A DNA stretch of 64,000 nt, taken from positions 1-64,000 of the forward strand of contig MEDX01000001.1 in assembly GCA_001724245.1 (NCBI GenBank), given 5' to 3'. Source of the stretch: Fonticula-like sp. SCN 57-25 (taxonomy: Eukaryota > Nucleariida > Rotosphaerida). The notes beneath the pieces were generated by a model. That model saw only the letters and a list, made by a program, of their open reading frames with translations, was not told where the DNA came from and did not search any database. The number at the start of each line of letters is the position of its first letter. The first letter of the stretch is position 1. A program made the translations under genes and the position numbers. This document shows, one piece after another, positions 12,122 to 21,742 of the stretch.

Positions 12122-13175
12122 CTAGATGATTTGTACGTAGTTGGCCGGGAAGGAGCCCTTGGCGCCGTTGAGCTCGCCCTTCCACCAGTCATTCTGCTGC
12201 GACGTCTTCTCCGTAATGTCAATGATGTCGCCCTTCTTGAACCCGAGGTCGCCCGCCTGCTGCGGGTTGTAGTCAAAGAGCGCCCTCGCGCGCACAGGCG
12301 AGGTCGGGCGGGCCGGCATGGCGGGCGACGCGCCGTACGCGGCACTCGAGTCGACCTATACCACATGTAAGCAAAAGCAAAGGCAAAAGCAAATGGGCGT
12401 ACGGCGCCAGCAGCTCCGTTACGCGCGGCGCGTTTCCGCAGAGCATCGTAGATCGGCGCGGCCGCCGGCGGCTGCGGCACGGCGCCCGACAGCAGCTGCC
12501 TGGCCGTGATGTTGGGGCCGTAGAACTTTGCGTTCTCGTCCTTGCGCTCGATAAAGACAGTGCCCTCCAGCGAGATGCCGACAAAGGCGCCCTTTGTCTT
12601 GCTGTACGAGTAGACCGCGGCGATCGTCGCCATGGCATTTCCCTCGGCATTGCGGCCGATGGGGCCCGCGGCGACCGACAGGTTGCCACCAAGGGCGACG
12701 TTGCCGCCGACCGTGAAGGCCTGCACGGCGCGGTCATTGTTGAGGATGATCACAAAATCGGTCAGCTCCGCGCCGATTTGGAGACCCGCTCCGAACGAGC
12801 CAGTGCCGATAGCAGAGGGCGCCGACCAGGCTAGCAAAAAAAAAAAGAGAAATGAGACGTCAGGCACAGCCAAACGACAGGGGGCACGCTCGTACAGCCG
12901 TCCTGCAGCTTGGCAATAACAAGACCAAAGCCAACGCGGGCGCTAAACAAAAAGCCAATCTTGGCCACAGTCATAATAACCAGACCCTACCGAGTCATTC
13001 TTTAGCGCATCATTTCATTGTCGAGCAGGTCGCGCACCCTGGCATTCTCAATCACGTCCGGCGGGATCACCTTGTCGACGTTCATCTGCATGTTGTCGCC
13101 CTGGAACGACTTTAGGATGCGCGCCGCCTTGGCGCACTCCTTGTCAAGAGACTCGGGAAGAGGTGAGTTGACCAT
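12122..13175 (-). CDS. YSC84: SYLF-SH3 protein (Ysc84/Lsb3, SH3YL1-like)
   Basis: Actin-patch and endocytic adaptor family. The N-terminal SYLF (DUF500) domain binds phosphoinositides and actin; the C-terminal SH3 binds Pro-rich partners such as Las17/WASP. The start ATG at 13175 reads MVNSPLPESLDKECAKAARI. After one intron (donor GTGCG, acceptor TAG) it continues GLVIMTVAKIGFLFSARVG, then WSAPSAIGTGSFGAG and AVYSYSKTKGAFVGISLEG, all typical SYLF blocks. The last exons encode a short linker and a complete SH3 (ALFDYNPQQAGDLGFKKGD, then NDWWKGELNGAKGSFPANYV) ending QII at TAG 12122-12124. Domain order and size (about 300 residues) match fungal Ysc84 and animal SH3YL1. Confidence 0.92.
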
Positions 13176-13515
13176 TTTGCGTTAGAAACAGGCTTGCCCA
13201 GTGGGAAGACAGGTGGACGCGATGCTGATGCTGCTGCGCCGGTCCAGTCAGGCAACAAGTGACGAAAAGCGAATCGGAGCGATTTGATTGGTTCCCAAAG
13301 AGCCAACAAACGTCACTCTGACGAGGGGTGGCCGAAGTGTTCACTATGATACATTCGAGTCGTCGGAGGTCGCTGTCGCAATGACACACGTATGCGCGTA
13401 CTCAGCAATGGAATGAGGATGTTTAATTGATATGGGTATTTATTTACCGATGGATAACAAACATTATAGTATGCCAATAAAAATCAAGAACGAAAGCAGA
13501 AAATGCAAAGTCTAT
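13176..13515. other. intergenic, no gene seen (340 bp)
   Basis: Upstream region of the SYLF-SH3 gene and 3' flank of isocitrate lyase, both on the minus strand. One CCAAT box (as ATTGG near 13286) is present. The part near 13420-13515 is AT-rich, consistent with a 3' untranslated region. No convincing ORF was found. Confidence 0.5.
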
Positions 13516-15125
13516 TTAGTGAGCGACGAACTGCTTCTCGGTCACCTTGCCGCTCATGGCAGCCGTGGACGAGACACCGCCCGAGACGGTCTTGAGGAAG
13601 GTGTCCACGTAGGCAGCGCCCGACCACTTCTGGTGCTGGAGGGTCTCAACGCCGTGCTTGCGCTCGACACGCTGGATGCGCTCGACGTAGGCGAGCATGC
13701 CGCGCTTGGCATAGTCGGCGGCAAACATGTCGATCGAGACAGCGTTGCAGTGGAAGCCGGCGAGGGTGATGAACTGCCAGCAGAAGCCGAGCTTGGCGAG
13801 GTCAAAGATGAAGGTCTCCATCTCGGCGTCGGTCATGCCGGCCGCATCCCAGTTGAACGAGGGCGACTGGTTGTACGCGAGCTTGGCGTAGGGGTGGGCG
13901 GCGAGGACACCGGCGGCGAACTCCTTGGCCTGAGCAAGCATGGGCTTCTTGGTCTCCATCCAGAGGAGATCGGCGTAGGGCGCAAAGGCGATCGAGCGGG
14001 CAATGCAGTACTCGGTGGCCTCGACGACGCGGTAGTAGCCCTCGCGCGGGCGGGGGGCATCCCACGACCAGTAGGGGAGGTTCTGGGCACCGCCAAGGAG
14101 CGTGGTGGCGAGCTCGACGGCATCCTCGTAGGCGAGGGTGCGGCTCTTGGCGAGCCACTCCTCAGTGGGCTTGCCGGCCGCGGTGAGGGCAGCGGCGACG
14201 GTCTCGCTGTAGGTCTTGAGGTTGGCAGCCTTGAGCCACTCCTCCTCGATGCTGGCGAGCTTGTCGCCGACGAGGCCGGCGCGCTCACCAGCCTCCATGG
14301 CGCGGACGAGCGAGAGCGGGGCGCGGACGGTCGAGCCGAGGATGAAGGGGTGGTCGCGCGAGTCGATGTTGGAGGTCAGGAGACCAGCAGCCTCAGAGTC
14401 GGTACGGCAGACGAGGACGGTCTCAGTGCCGAGCACGTCGAACTGGAGGCGGCAGGCAACGAGGCGGTTGATCTGCTCCTGGATGGGGACGAGCACCTTG
14501 CCGCCCATGTGGCCGCACTTCTTGGTGCCGGCAGCCTGGTCCTCAATGTGGATACCAGCAGCGCCGCGCTCAACAAAGAGCTTGGCGAGCTTGGCAGTGG
14601 CGGTGATGCCACCGTGGCCGGTATCGGCGTCGGCAATGATGGGGCGGTAGAAGTCGACAGCGGGGGTCTTGGCGCGGGCCTCGCTGGTCATGTGCATGCG
14701 CTCCTCGCGCTGCTTGCGGTCATGGAACTGCTGGGCCTTGAAGAGCTGCTCAACCTTGTTGGGCACAGTGTCCATGGGGTAGTCGGCAAGATCGGGTCCC
14801 GGCTCGTTGGAGGTCGAGGCGGTCGAGGACGACTGCCAGCCCGAAACGTAGATGGTCGTGAGGTACTTGGCCATCTGGATAACCTGGACGGGGTCGAGGG
14901 CACCAAAGGTGTGCGAGGTGGTGCCGTTGGCCTTGTGCTCCTCAAGCATGGTCCACAGCTTCTTGGCCATCACGTTGCTGGCATAGTCGGTCTTGATGGT
15001 TCAACAACCGACTTGGCGGTGTACGGGCGGTACACGTTCTTGAAGCGGGGCTGCGCCCACCACTGCTCGATCTCGGCGATCTCGGCAGCGTTGAACTGCT
15101 CCTCAGCGTCGGCGGTGGGGATCAT
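13516..15125 (-). CDS. ICL1: isocitrate lyase, with a frame break near the N-terminus
   Basis: Glyoxylate-cycle enzyme splitting isocitrate into succinate and glyoxylate. The eukaryotic (fungal-type) form of about 535 residues is evident. ATG at 15125 gives [20 protein letters not shown], then [20 protein letters not shown]. From about 14995 the chain resumes in another frame: [15 protein letters not shown], then [38 protein letters not shown] and the catalytic KKCGH signature. At about 14995-15015 the frame shifts and the conserved Arg-Gly-containing turn of the family (xRGT/xRGS) is missing. This fits loss of about 7 nt, a base error, or an untypically short (17-nt) GT-AG gap. The rest is intact and conserved, arguing against an old pseudogene. 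The C-terminus (FVAH) is not a PTS1. It is divergent from malate synthase. Confidence 0.9.
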
Positions 15126-15760
15126 CGTGTGGGTTTGAGGTAAAGATCGTAGGAGGAGGCCTGACGAAATTATGGGCGCTCTGCGGGAAAGCGTGCGTCC
15201 TTTTGTACTAGTCCTATGCGCGTGTTTATTAGTCAGGATCGTAGGTGTCCCCACATGCAATCATGTGAACCCCTATTCAAATCCTCATGTACCATAATGT
15301 TTCGAGTGGGGGACCCCAACCTCCGGGCGTCACCAGCCCCTCGCAAAAATCGTCTCTCCCTATTAAAACAACAAAATAGCCTCTAAAGACGCCAGAATGC
15401 CCATTTGATCATTGACCGACTCCAAAGTTCTATAATCAACACAGTGCCCAAATACCATCATTCGACGCTCCCCGTCGGCATCTATCCATTTATCGCGTTA
15501 ATACTCTTATAGAGCGCCATCCTCGGGACGCTCCCTAAGCTGAAACCGCCCGCCCAAAGCCCCCGCGCATGCGACCCTTCTGCAAAGCCAATAGTGTGAA
15601 AATGAATCAACATTCACAAGCACACAACGTGGTCCAGCATCCCTTTTCGGGCGAATTGTCCCAAAAAGGAATCGATCCAGTTCGACCCGATCGACAGCCG
15701 AATTAACCACGAAGCCACATGGCCACAAGAGTTTGTCTCACCCCTTCCCTCGGACTACAG
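15126..15760. promoter_or_regulatory. shared divergent promoter of isocitrate lyase and malate synthase
   Basis: About 635 bp separates the ICL start from the first base of the inferred malate synthase 5' UTR intron. No supported ORF is present. The region between the two glyoxylate-shunt genes would allow coordinate control by carbon source. I could not identify a known regulator site with confidence; a GGGGGACCCC near-palindrome lies near 15308. Confidence 0.45.
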
Positions 15761-15885
15761 GTGCGCCCCGAGCGATTGATTGGTAAGGGCGGCGGGTTGG
15801 GGGATTGGCCAGGGGAAAGCCTTCCTCCCTCTCTGCCTGCCCGAACTGCGAGCGAATGTGCTAATGAACTTTGCTGCCACTATAG
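15761..15885 (+). other. 5' UTR intron of malate synthase (predicted)
   Basis: Donor GTGCGC at 15761, branch-like CTAATGA at 15861, and acceptor TATAG ending at 15885, 20 bp before the ATG. It is 125 nt, about twice the usual coding intron here. It resembles the predicted 5' UTR intron of the G-alpha gene. An upstream ATG at 15719 would open out of frame with the enzyme. Confidence 0.5.
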
Positions 15886-15905
15886 CCGGAAAAGAAGTGG
15901 AAACC

Positions 15906-17708
15906 ATGTCGCTTCGCCAGAAGATCAACGCCCAGGTGGCCGCCGATGGCATCACCGTGCTCGGACACGTCACGGAGGAGTATGCCACGATCCTGACGCC
16001 CGAGGCGCTCCGCTTCGTTGCCAAGCTCCAGCGCGCCCACAACGGCCGCCGCCTCGAGCTTATGCAGCGTCGGTACGCACGCTCGGCTTATTTTACAAAA
16101 GGCGTGGCTAATGCTGTCTTGGTATTTTAGCGAGGTCCGCCAGAAGGAGTTTGATGCCGGTCGCGTCATGGACTTCCTTCCCGAGACCGCGCACGTGCGC
16201 GCCGGCAACTGGCGCGGCCCTTCCCTCGCGCCCGGCCTTGTCGACCGCCGCGTGGAGATCACTGGCCCCGTCGACCGCAAGATGGTCATCAACGCCCTTA
16301 ACTCGGGCACCCAGACCTACATGGCCGACTTTGAGGACTCGCACACCCCCACCTGGGACAACTGCCTCAACGGCCACATCAACCTTCGCGATGCCAACCT
16401 GCGCACCATCACGTTCTCCCAGAACAACAAGGTGTACAAGCTCAACAACAAGGTCGCCACCCTCCTCGTCCGCCCCCGCGGCTGGCACCTCGAGGAGAAG
16501 CACATCCTGGTCGATGGCATCCCGCTCTCGGGCTCGCTCTTTGACTTTGGCTTTTACTTCTTCCACAACGCCCACCAGTCGCTCAAGATCGGTGCCGGCC
16601 CGTACTTCTACCTCCCCAAGATGGAGTCCCACCTCGAGGCTCGGTACGTTTGGGCCCAACAAGTTAAGTGCCCTTTTTCTAACCCAGTGCGCGATTAGCC
16701 TCTGGAACGATGTGTTCAACATGGCCCAGTACGAGCTCGGCATCGCCCGCGGTACCATCCGCGCCACCTGCCTGATCGAGACGCTCCCCGCCGCCTTTGA
16801 GATGGACGAGTTCATCTACGAGCTCCGCGAGCACAGCGCCGGCCTCAACTGCGGCCGCTGGGACTACATCTTCTCGACGATCAAGCGCCTCCGCGAGCAC
16901 AAGCAGTTTGTGCTCCCCGACCGCGCTGACGTCACGATGACCGTGCCGTTCATGGCCGCGTACGTCAACCTCCTCATCAAGACCTGCCACCGTCGCGGTG
17001 TGCACGCCATGGGAGGTACGCGTCTGGGTCTGGTTGGCGTTGCCGTTTCTCACTTTCTCTTTCCCAGGTATGGCCGCCCAGATCCCGATCAAGGATGACC
17101 CGGCCGCCAACGAGGCCGCCCTCAACAAGGTCCGCAACGACAAGCTCCGCGAGGTCAAGGCCGGCCACGACGGCACCTGGGTCGCCCACCCGGCGCTCGT
17201 GCCGATCGCCATGGAGATCTTCAACGCCAACATGCCCACGCCCAACCAGCTCAACAACCTGCGCCTGGACGTGAACGTGACGGCCAAGGACCTCCTGCCC
17301 TACAATGTCGCCGGCAAGATCACCCTGAACGGCATCCGCGGCAACATCAGCGTCGGTGTCCAGTACATCGAGTCGTGGCTCCGCGGTGTTGGCTGCGCTC
17401 CCCTCTTCAACCTCATGGAGGACGCTGCCACCGCCGAGATCTCCCGCAGCCAGCTCTGGCAGTGGCTCAAGCACGGCGCCAAGACCGAGGACGGCCAGGT
17501 CATCACCCGCGACCTCATCAACCGCCTCCTCAACGAGGAGATGGCCAAGCTCAAGTCGTCGCTCGGTGCCAAGTACACCAGCGGCAAGTTTGATCTCGCC
17601 AAGGAGCGCTTCATCGCCACCCTCGACCTCACCAAGTACGAGGACTTTATCCCGTCGCTCTGCTACGACGACGTTGTCACCGTCGACCCCATCCGCTCCA
17701 CCCTCTAA
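15906..17708 (+). CDS. MLS1: malate synthase
   Basis: Second dedicated enzyme of the glyoxylate cycle, condensing glyoxylate with acetyl-CoA to malate. ATG at 15906 gives [20 protein letters not shown]. Family blocks follow: [59 protein letters not shown] (joined across an intron) and [20 protein letters not shown]. Also present are [15 protein letters not shown], the [13 protein letters not shown] block, and a C-terminal half carrying [15 protein letters not shown]. Length is about 540 residues, typical of the eukaryotic A-type enzyme. Introns lie near 16074-16130, 16644-16697 and 17017-17067, each with GTACG donors. The stop is TAA at 17706-17708. The C-terminal STL is a poor peroxisomal signal, so cytosolic location is possible. 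Confidence 0.95.
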
Positions 17709-17901
17709 ACTGGACCTCACATCAGCAACCTGATACTCTTATAGCATCATCAATAAACATCAGAATTATTTCCGAATTACACAGTCTATTTAGCAGATAC
17801 AACCGAGAGTTGGCCACAGTGCCGATTATATACAGATCACCTAACGTTATACAAACATACATTATACGCGGTCTTGCGTTCGTTGTGTTAATGTGTTTAA
17901 A

Positions 17902-20900
17902 TCACTGCTTGACATGGTCATAGCGGCACTCGCTGCCGCGGCGACAGCCCGAAGACATGTTGAAGAAGCGGCACGGAGCCTAGAATTCGCATACCAGTCA
18001 GCAAAAAATGGTTGACGGCGAGGGCGGAACGCACCCTCTTGCCGTCGCTTCTTTGGCGGTCGCGCGAGTCGTCCCTGCCGCGGTCCCAGCGGTCGCGGTC
18101 GTAATCGCGGTCATAGTCGTAGTCGCGGTCCCTATCGTGCCGGTCGTAATCGTACTGGCCCTGCGGCGGCGGGCGGTACGCGTCATGCTGATCAAACGGC
18201 GGCGGCGGCTGGGCAATCTGCCACGGCTCAAGAGGGCGGTGCTGGGGCTGCGTACAGAAAACATGAGCAAAGAAAAGACAGGCGAGCGCAGGTTCGCACC
18301 CAGAGATGCGGCGGGGCAGCCGGGTCAAACATGGGCGGCGGGAACGGCATCCCATGCGGCGGCGGCGGCCCGCCGGGCGGCGGCATAACCGGCTGGTACG
18401 CATCGGGATGGAACGGCGGCTGATGGGGTGGCGGCAGCCCGGGGTTGGCCGTGAGGCCCGCGAGATTGCCAACGGCGGCCGCGACAAATGCCGCAGCGGC
18501 GACGGACGTGGCGTGCATCTCGGGAATCTCGATGCACGTGGCGTCGTCGGCCGCGCCTAGGTCAGCAGCTTCGGTAGGCTCCTTTGGCGAGTCGGCGAGC
18601 AGGGCGCTCGACGTCATGAACATGGCAAAGCTCCCACGCTCGCGCTGAAGCTGCAACGCCGTCTCCGTGCTTTCGCTGCCGCGCGCCGGGAGATCTGCGG
18701 GGCCGACATTCTCAAGCGCTGTCAGGTGGGTTAGCAAGGCCAAACACGGCCACCGGCCAATCTGCGTACGTCGAGGGGTCGTCCACGGGCGCGCCTCGGT
18801 GATCTGCTTCTTGAGCGACTCGGCCTCCTCGCGGTTGAGGCGCCGCATCTCCAAGGAATGAGTGCCGCGCTGAGAGTAGCTGTCAGAGAATGTGGCACGA
18901 ATAAAAGCAAAACGCACATCGTGCTCGGCGGGGTCCGACTCGAACGTGCGGATCTGGGCCAGCTGGCCATCGGGCGCAAACGAAATGTTCCGCTTTGGTT
19001 TCTGTGGCATCAAATGGGGACTGTGAGATTCGAGGTGAAAGTAGTAGCTGAAATATGTACCTGGAGGCCAGGGCGGCGCAGGATGGACTTGACCACTCCG
19101 CCAGACCGCGGGACCGGCGCCGGCATCCGCTCCGAGGTGGGCGGCGGCGACACCGTTGGGGCCGGGTACGACCGCACATCGGGCTTGCGGTACGCCTCGG
19201 GCGGCGGCGCGTGGGTTGTGGCGGGCACCACCCCAGCAGCCGGGGCCGGCGCAGGCGCACGAGGCCCCTTGTCGGGCTCGGCGTGTGCCTGTGCGGGGCG
19301 CTTCGCGTCCTCACCCGGGTACGGGTGGGAGTCCTGGCGCGGACGCTTCTCATTTGATACTGCTTTTGCGAGCGCCGGCGGCGCTGGCCGCTTGGTCGGT
19401 TTAGAACTGGGCTCAGCTGGCAACGCGGACTTTTTTTCGGGTGCAGCGGCGGGGGCTTGCGGGCGAGGCTTGGTCGTTTTTGCGATGCGACTGATTGCGG
19501 GGAGGCTCGCCGGTTCGGCGGGAGCCGCCGGTGCATCCGGACCGGCAGAATCTGTCCGCTTGGCAATCTGCATATCATTGAAGACGTTTGCTACGGGCGA
19601 ATCATCAGAAAAATGGGCAAAAAATGGGGTCGGGGGGCGTACCCTGCGCCTGGGAGCGCTTAAACAGGAGCTGTGCGTCTGACTCTGCCTGTTGGGCCAT
19701 GCGGATTTCGTGTTCTTTCCGCCGCAATTCTTCTTCTTTGCGCCGAAGCTCTTCTTCGCGGCGACGCAAATCCTCGCGCTTTGCTGCTTCTTCACGCCGC
19801 CGGAGATCTTCCTCCCTCACTCTCAGCTCTTCCTCGCGGCGCTTCCGTTCCGCTTCGGCCGCGGCTACCTGGTCCACCTTGGGGCGCGCGAGAGCAGCCA
19901 TCGCCGGCGCCGGGGCGCCCGCAGACTTGACGGTGCTCTTTGCTACGGATGCTACGCATACTTTATGAGTCGATCGCGGCGGTGAACTCACAAACTCGTA
20001 CCATTAATAAGATTCATCCATCTGTCCATGAGGGTCTTGGTTAATGAAATAATTGCTGGAAAAGAGCATGAGCACGGCTATCAGAAATGCGCAAGGCAGT
20101 ACCTTCACTGCCGCTATCGCGGTTGAGCGACTTGATTGTTTTCCCCAGCTGATACTCGCGGATATCATCCAACGACAAAGGCAATAATGAAAGCATTTGA
20201 AGGATTTTAAGTACACCATCGTCGCTCTTGGCCGCCACTTGCCGACCAATCTCTTCCTGCACGGCGGAAAGGGGCTTGCCGCGAAGGAACCTACAGATGC
20301 TTCAGCGTGAGCAAAGTCGATGCTGGGCGAATCTAAGCGTACGCAGATGGAAGATCCGAGCCGCCTTGCGCACTGATGACGCCCGCAATAACAAGGCGAC
20401 GCAGAGAGCTTTGCTCGCTGACAAAAAGACGACCCAAGCCCTCGAACGCCTTTGGTGTTTTACTGTCGGTAATCGGCTTGAGCACGGTGACGAGCCAGGT
20501 GCGCTGAAAGAAAGAAACGAGTTAGGCCGGCCCCAATGCAGGTAGCGATCCAGCGTACGTCAAGGTCTCCGATGGGCGCCGCCGCTGGCGCAGCAGGCGC
20601 AGGGTTGGTCAAGCCTTCCTTTGCTCGTTTGGCGGCAAACCATTTTGTCACTTGGCCAAGATTCAGGCCAATCTCGGTTCCAAGCGTCGAGCGCATGGCC
20701 GGGGTCATGTGTGGGTTGGTGCGAAAAGCAGCCTCCAGGCGTGCAAGTTGCTCCGGCGTTTTCCGCGTCACGTTTGGGCGTCCTGATAAAGAACGGCGTT
20801 CGGCGGACTCTCCATCGCCAGGAGTAGGTGACCGGCTGCCATTGGCGCTCTCGTCACGGCCTACGTCTACGCTGTCGTCATCACTGAGGGGGTCCTGCGG

Positions 20901-20957
20901 CAGCGGCGCTGAAGACTCGGGCGCCACGCTCGGAGGAGGACCACTGTCTATTTCCAT
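17902..20957 (-). CDS. PNUTS-like PP1 regulatory subunit with an N-terminal homeodomain (PNUTS/LUMINIDEPENDENS type)
   Basis: Spliced product is about 840 residues with parts in this order. (1) Acidic Ser-rich start, MEIDSGPPPS. (2) Homeodomain-like helix-turn-helix, KTPEQLARLEAAFRTNPHMT through VTKWFAAKRAKEG, with the DNA-contacting Asn51 replaced by Ala. (3) TFIIS N-terminal/LW-like helical bundle, RTWLVTVLKPITDSKTPKAF to TKTLMDRWMNLING. (4) Charged R/E coiled coil. (5) Pro/Ala-rich linker. (6) A PP1-docking RVxF-type motif RNISF, followed by APDGQLAQIRTFESD, as in animal PNUTS (KTVTWPEEGKL). (7) QLQRERGSFAMF, resembling the PNUTS AEREKGILQELF segment. (8) Pro-rich and DRDYD repeats. (9) C-terminal C-x8-C-x5-C-x3-H zinc finger, CRFFNMSSGCRRGSECRYDH, ending HVKQ. 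About ten introns are inferred. First ATG at 20957; stop TGA at 17902-17904. Expected role: nuclear PP1 targeting in transcription termination. Confidence 0.85.
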
Positions 20958-21742
20958 TTCGCCGTTGTCCAACGCGATGGACACCGAGCAGGGACTTGAC
21001 TAGTACGAGCAAACAAACTATAAAATTGGCGGGAAACGCAGTTTGGTTAGCGATGGGGATGCATCGACATGCGTTTCGAGAGAGATAAGACAAGTAGTGT
21101 GCCCAAGGAGTTCAAATATATACACATTTCGTTGCCTTCATGTCCATATCTCCAGGCAAGCCGCGCGCGGCGACCTGCCGGTGATTATGTCACGTCGGCC
21201 ATGGCCGTCACCCCTGCCCCTGGCTGACACGGCCCATTTTGAGGTCTTCAGCAGCACCCAGACATACCTACGTGCGGTCTCACGAACTAGACGCACTTAC
21301 TGGCGGAAGGATGGGCCTTTGTGTTTGTCAATAGAGCACACTCTTTGAGCGATGGATGCTGGACCGACGTCTGCTGACAGTGGGATGCCTTTGGGCCGTT
21401 TGGTCAATCTGCCTGCTCCAAATGCCAGGCACACCACACACTACGCCACAACCAATGGGTTTAACCAACACTTTCAACCTCTTTGTCGCCAATCCGCTCA
21501 ATACACAGCAAGAGGGCCGCGCAGGAGCTCGGATGCGCGTTCGGGGGCTCTCCGGGCGGTGCTTGGATGCTTAGATGCGCTGGGCACACCGAGAATGCAA
21601 TTTGGCGAAATCGAAATGAATCCACCAAGGATCCGGATCCAATCCGACTATCATATCGCGTGAAGTTCTGTTGACCGTTCCCACCAGGCCGACTAGCGGA
21701 TTAGTGAGGGGGGCGTGAGAAACAGAGCGCGGTATCGCGGCC
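20958..21742. other. intergenic region, no supported gene (785 bp)
   Basis: Divergent upstream region of the PNUTS-like gene and the unrecognised gene at 21743. Weak plus-strand ORFs of about 70-103 codons around 21352-21663 have no recognisable content and no splice context. A GGATCC-GGATCC tandem palindrome lies near 21628. Otherwise I see nothing definable. Confidence 0.4.

Noticed and set aside
14996-15012. 17-nt GT-AG gap in isocitrate lyase as a real intron
   Set aside because: It would restore the frame, but all other introns are at least about 40 nt and it has no branch site. A missing-base explanation also accounts for the lost Arg-Gly turn.
13432-15138. Long plus-strand open frame (over 560 codons) opposite isocitrate lyase
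   Set aside because: It mirrors the enzyme on the other strand and is a by-product of strong G/C third-position bias. The protein is Leu/Gly/Val/Ala-rich with no domain.
13516-17708. Peroxisomal PTS1 on isocitrate lyase (VAH) or malate synthase (STL)
   Set aside because: Neither tripeptide fits the usual (S/A/C)(K/R/H)(L/M) pattern well.
20605-20790. Calling the 17.9-21 kb gene a homeobox transcription factor
   Set aside because: Asn51 is missing and the rest of the chain matches PNUTS (TFIIS-N, RVxF, CCCH).
20958-20984. Extending the PNUTS-like protein upstream to 20984
   Set aside because: That codon is GTG; the first in-frame ATG is at 20957.
21352-21663. 103-codon plus-strand ORF before the unrecognised gene
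   Set aside because: Composition is not distinctive, competing frames are similar in length, and no motif is visible. Left as intergenic.
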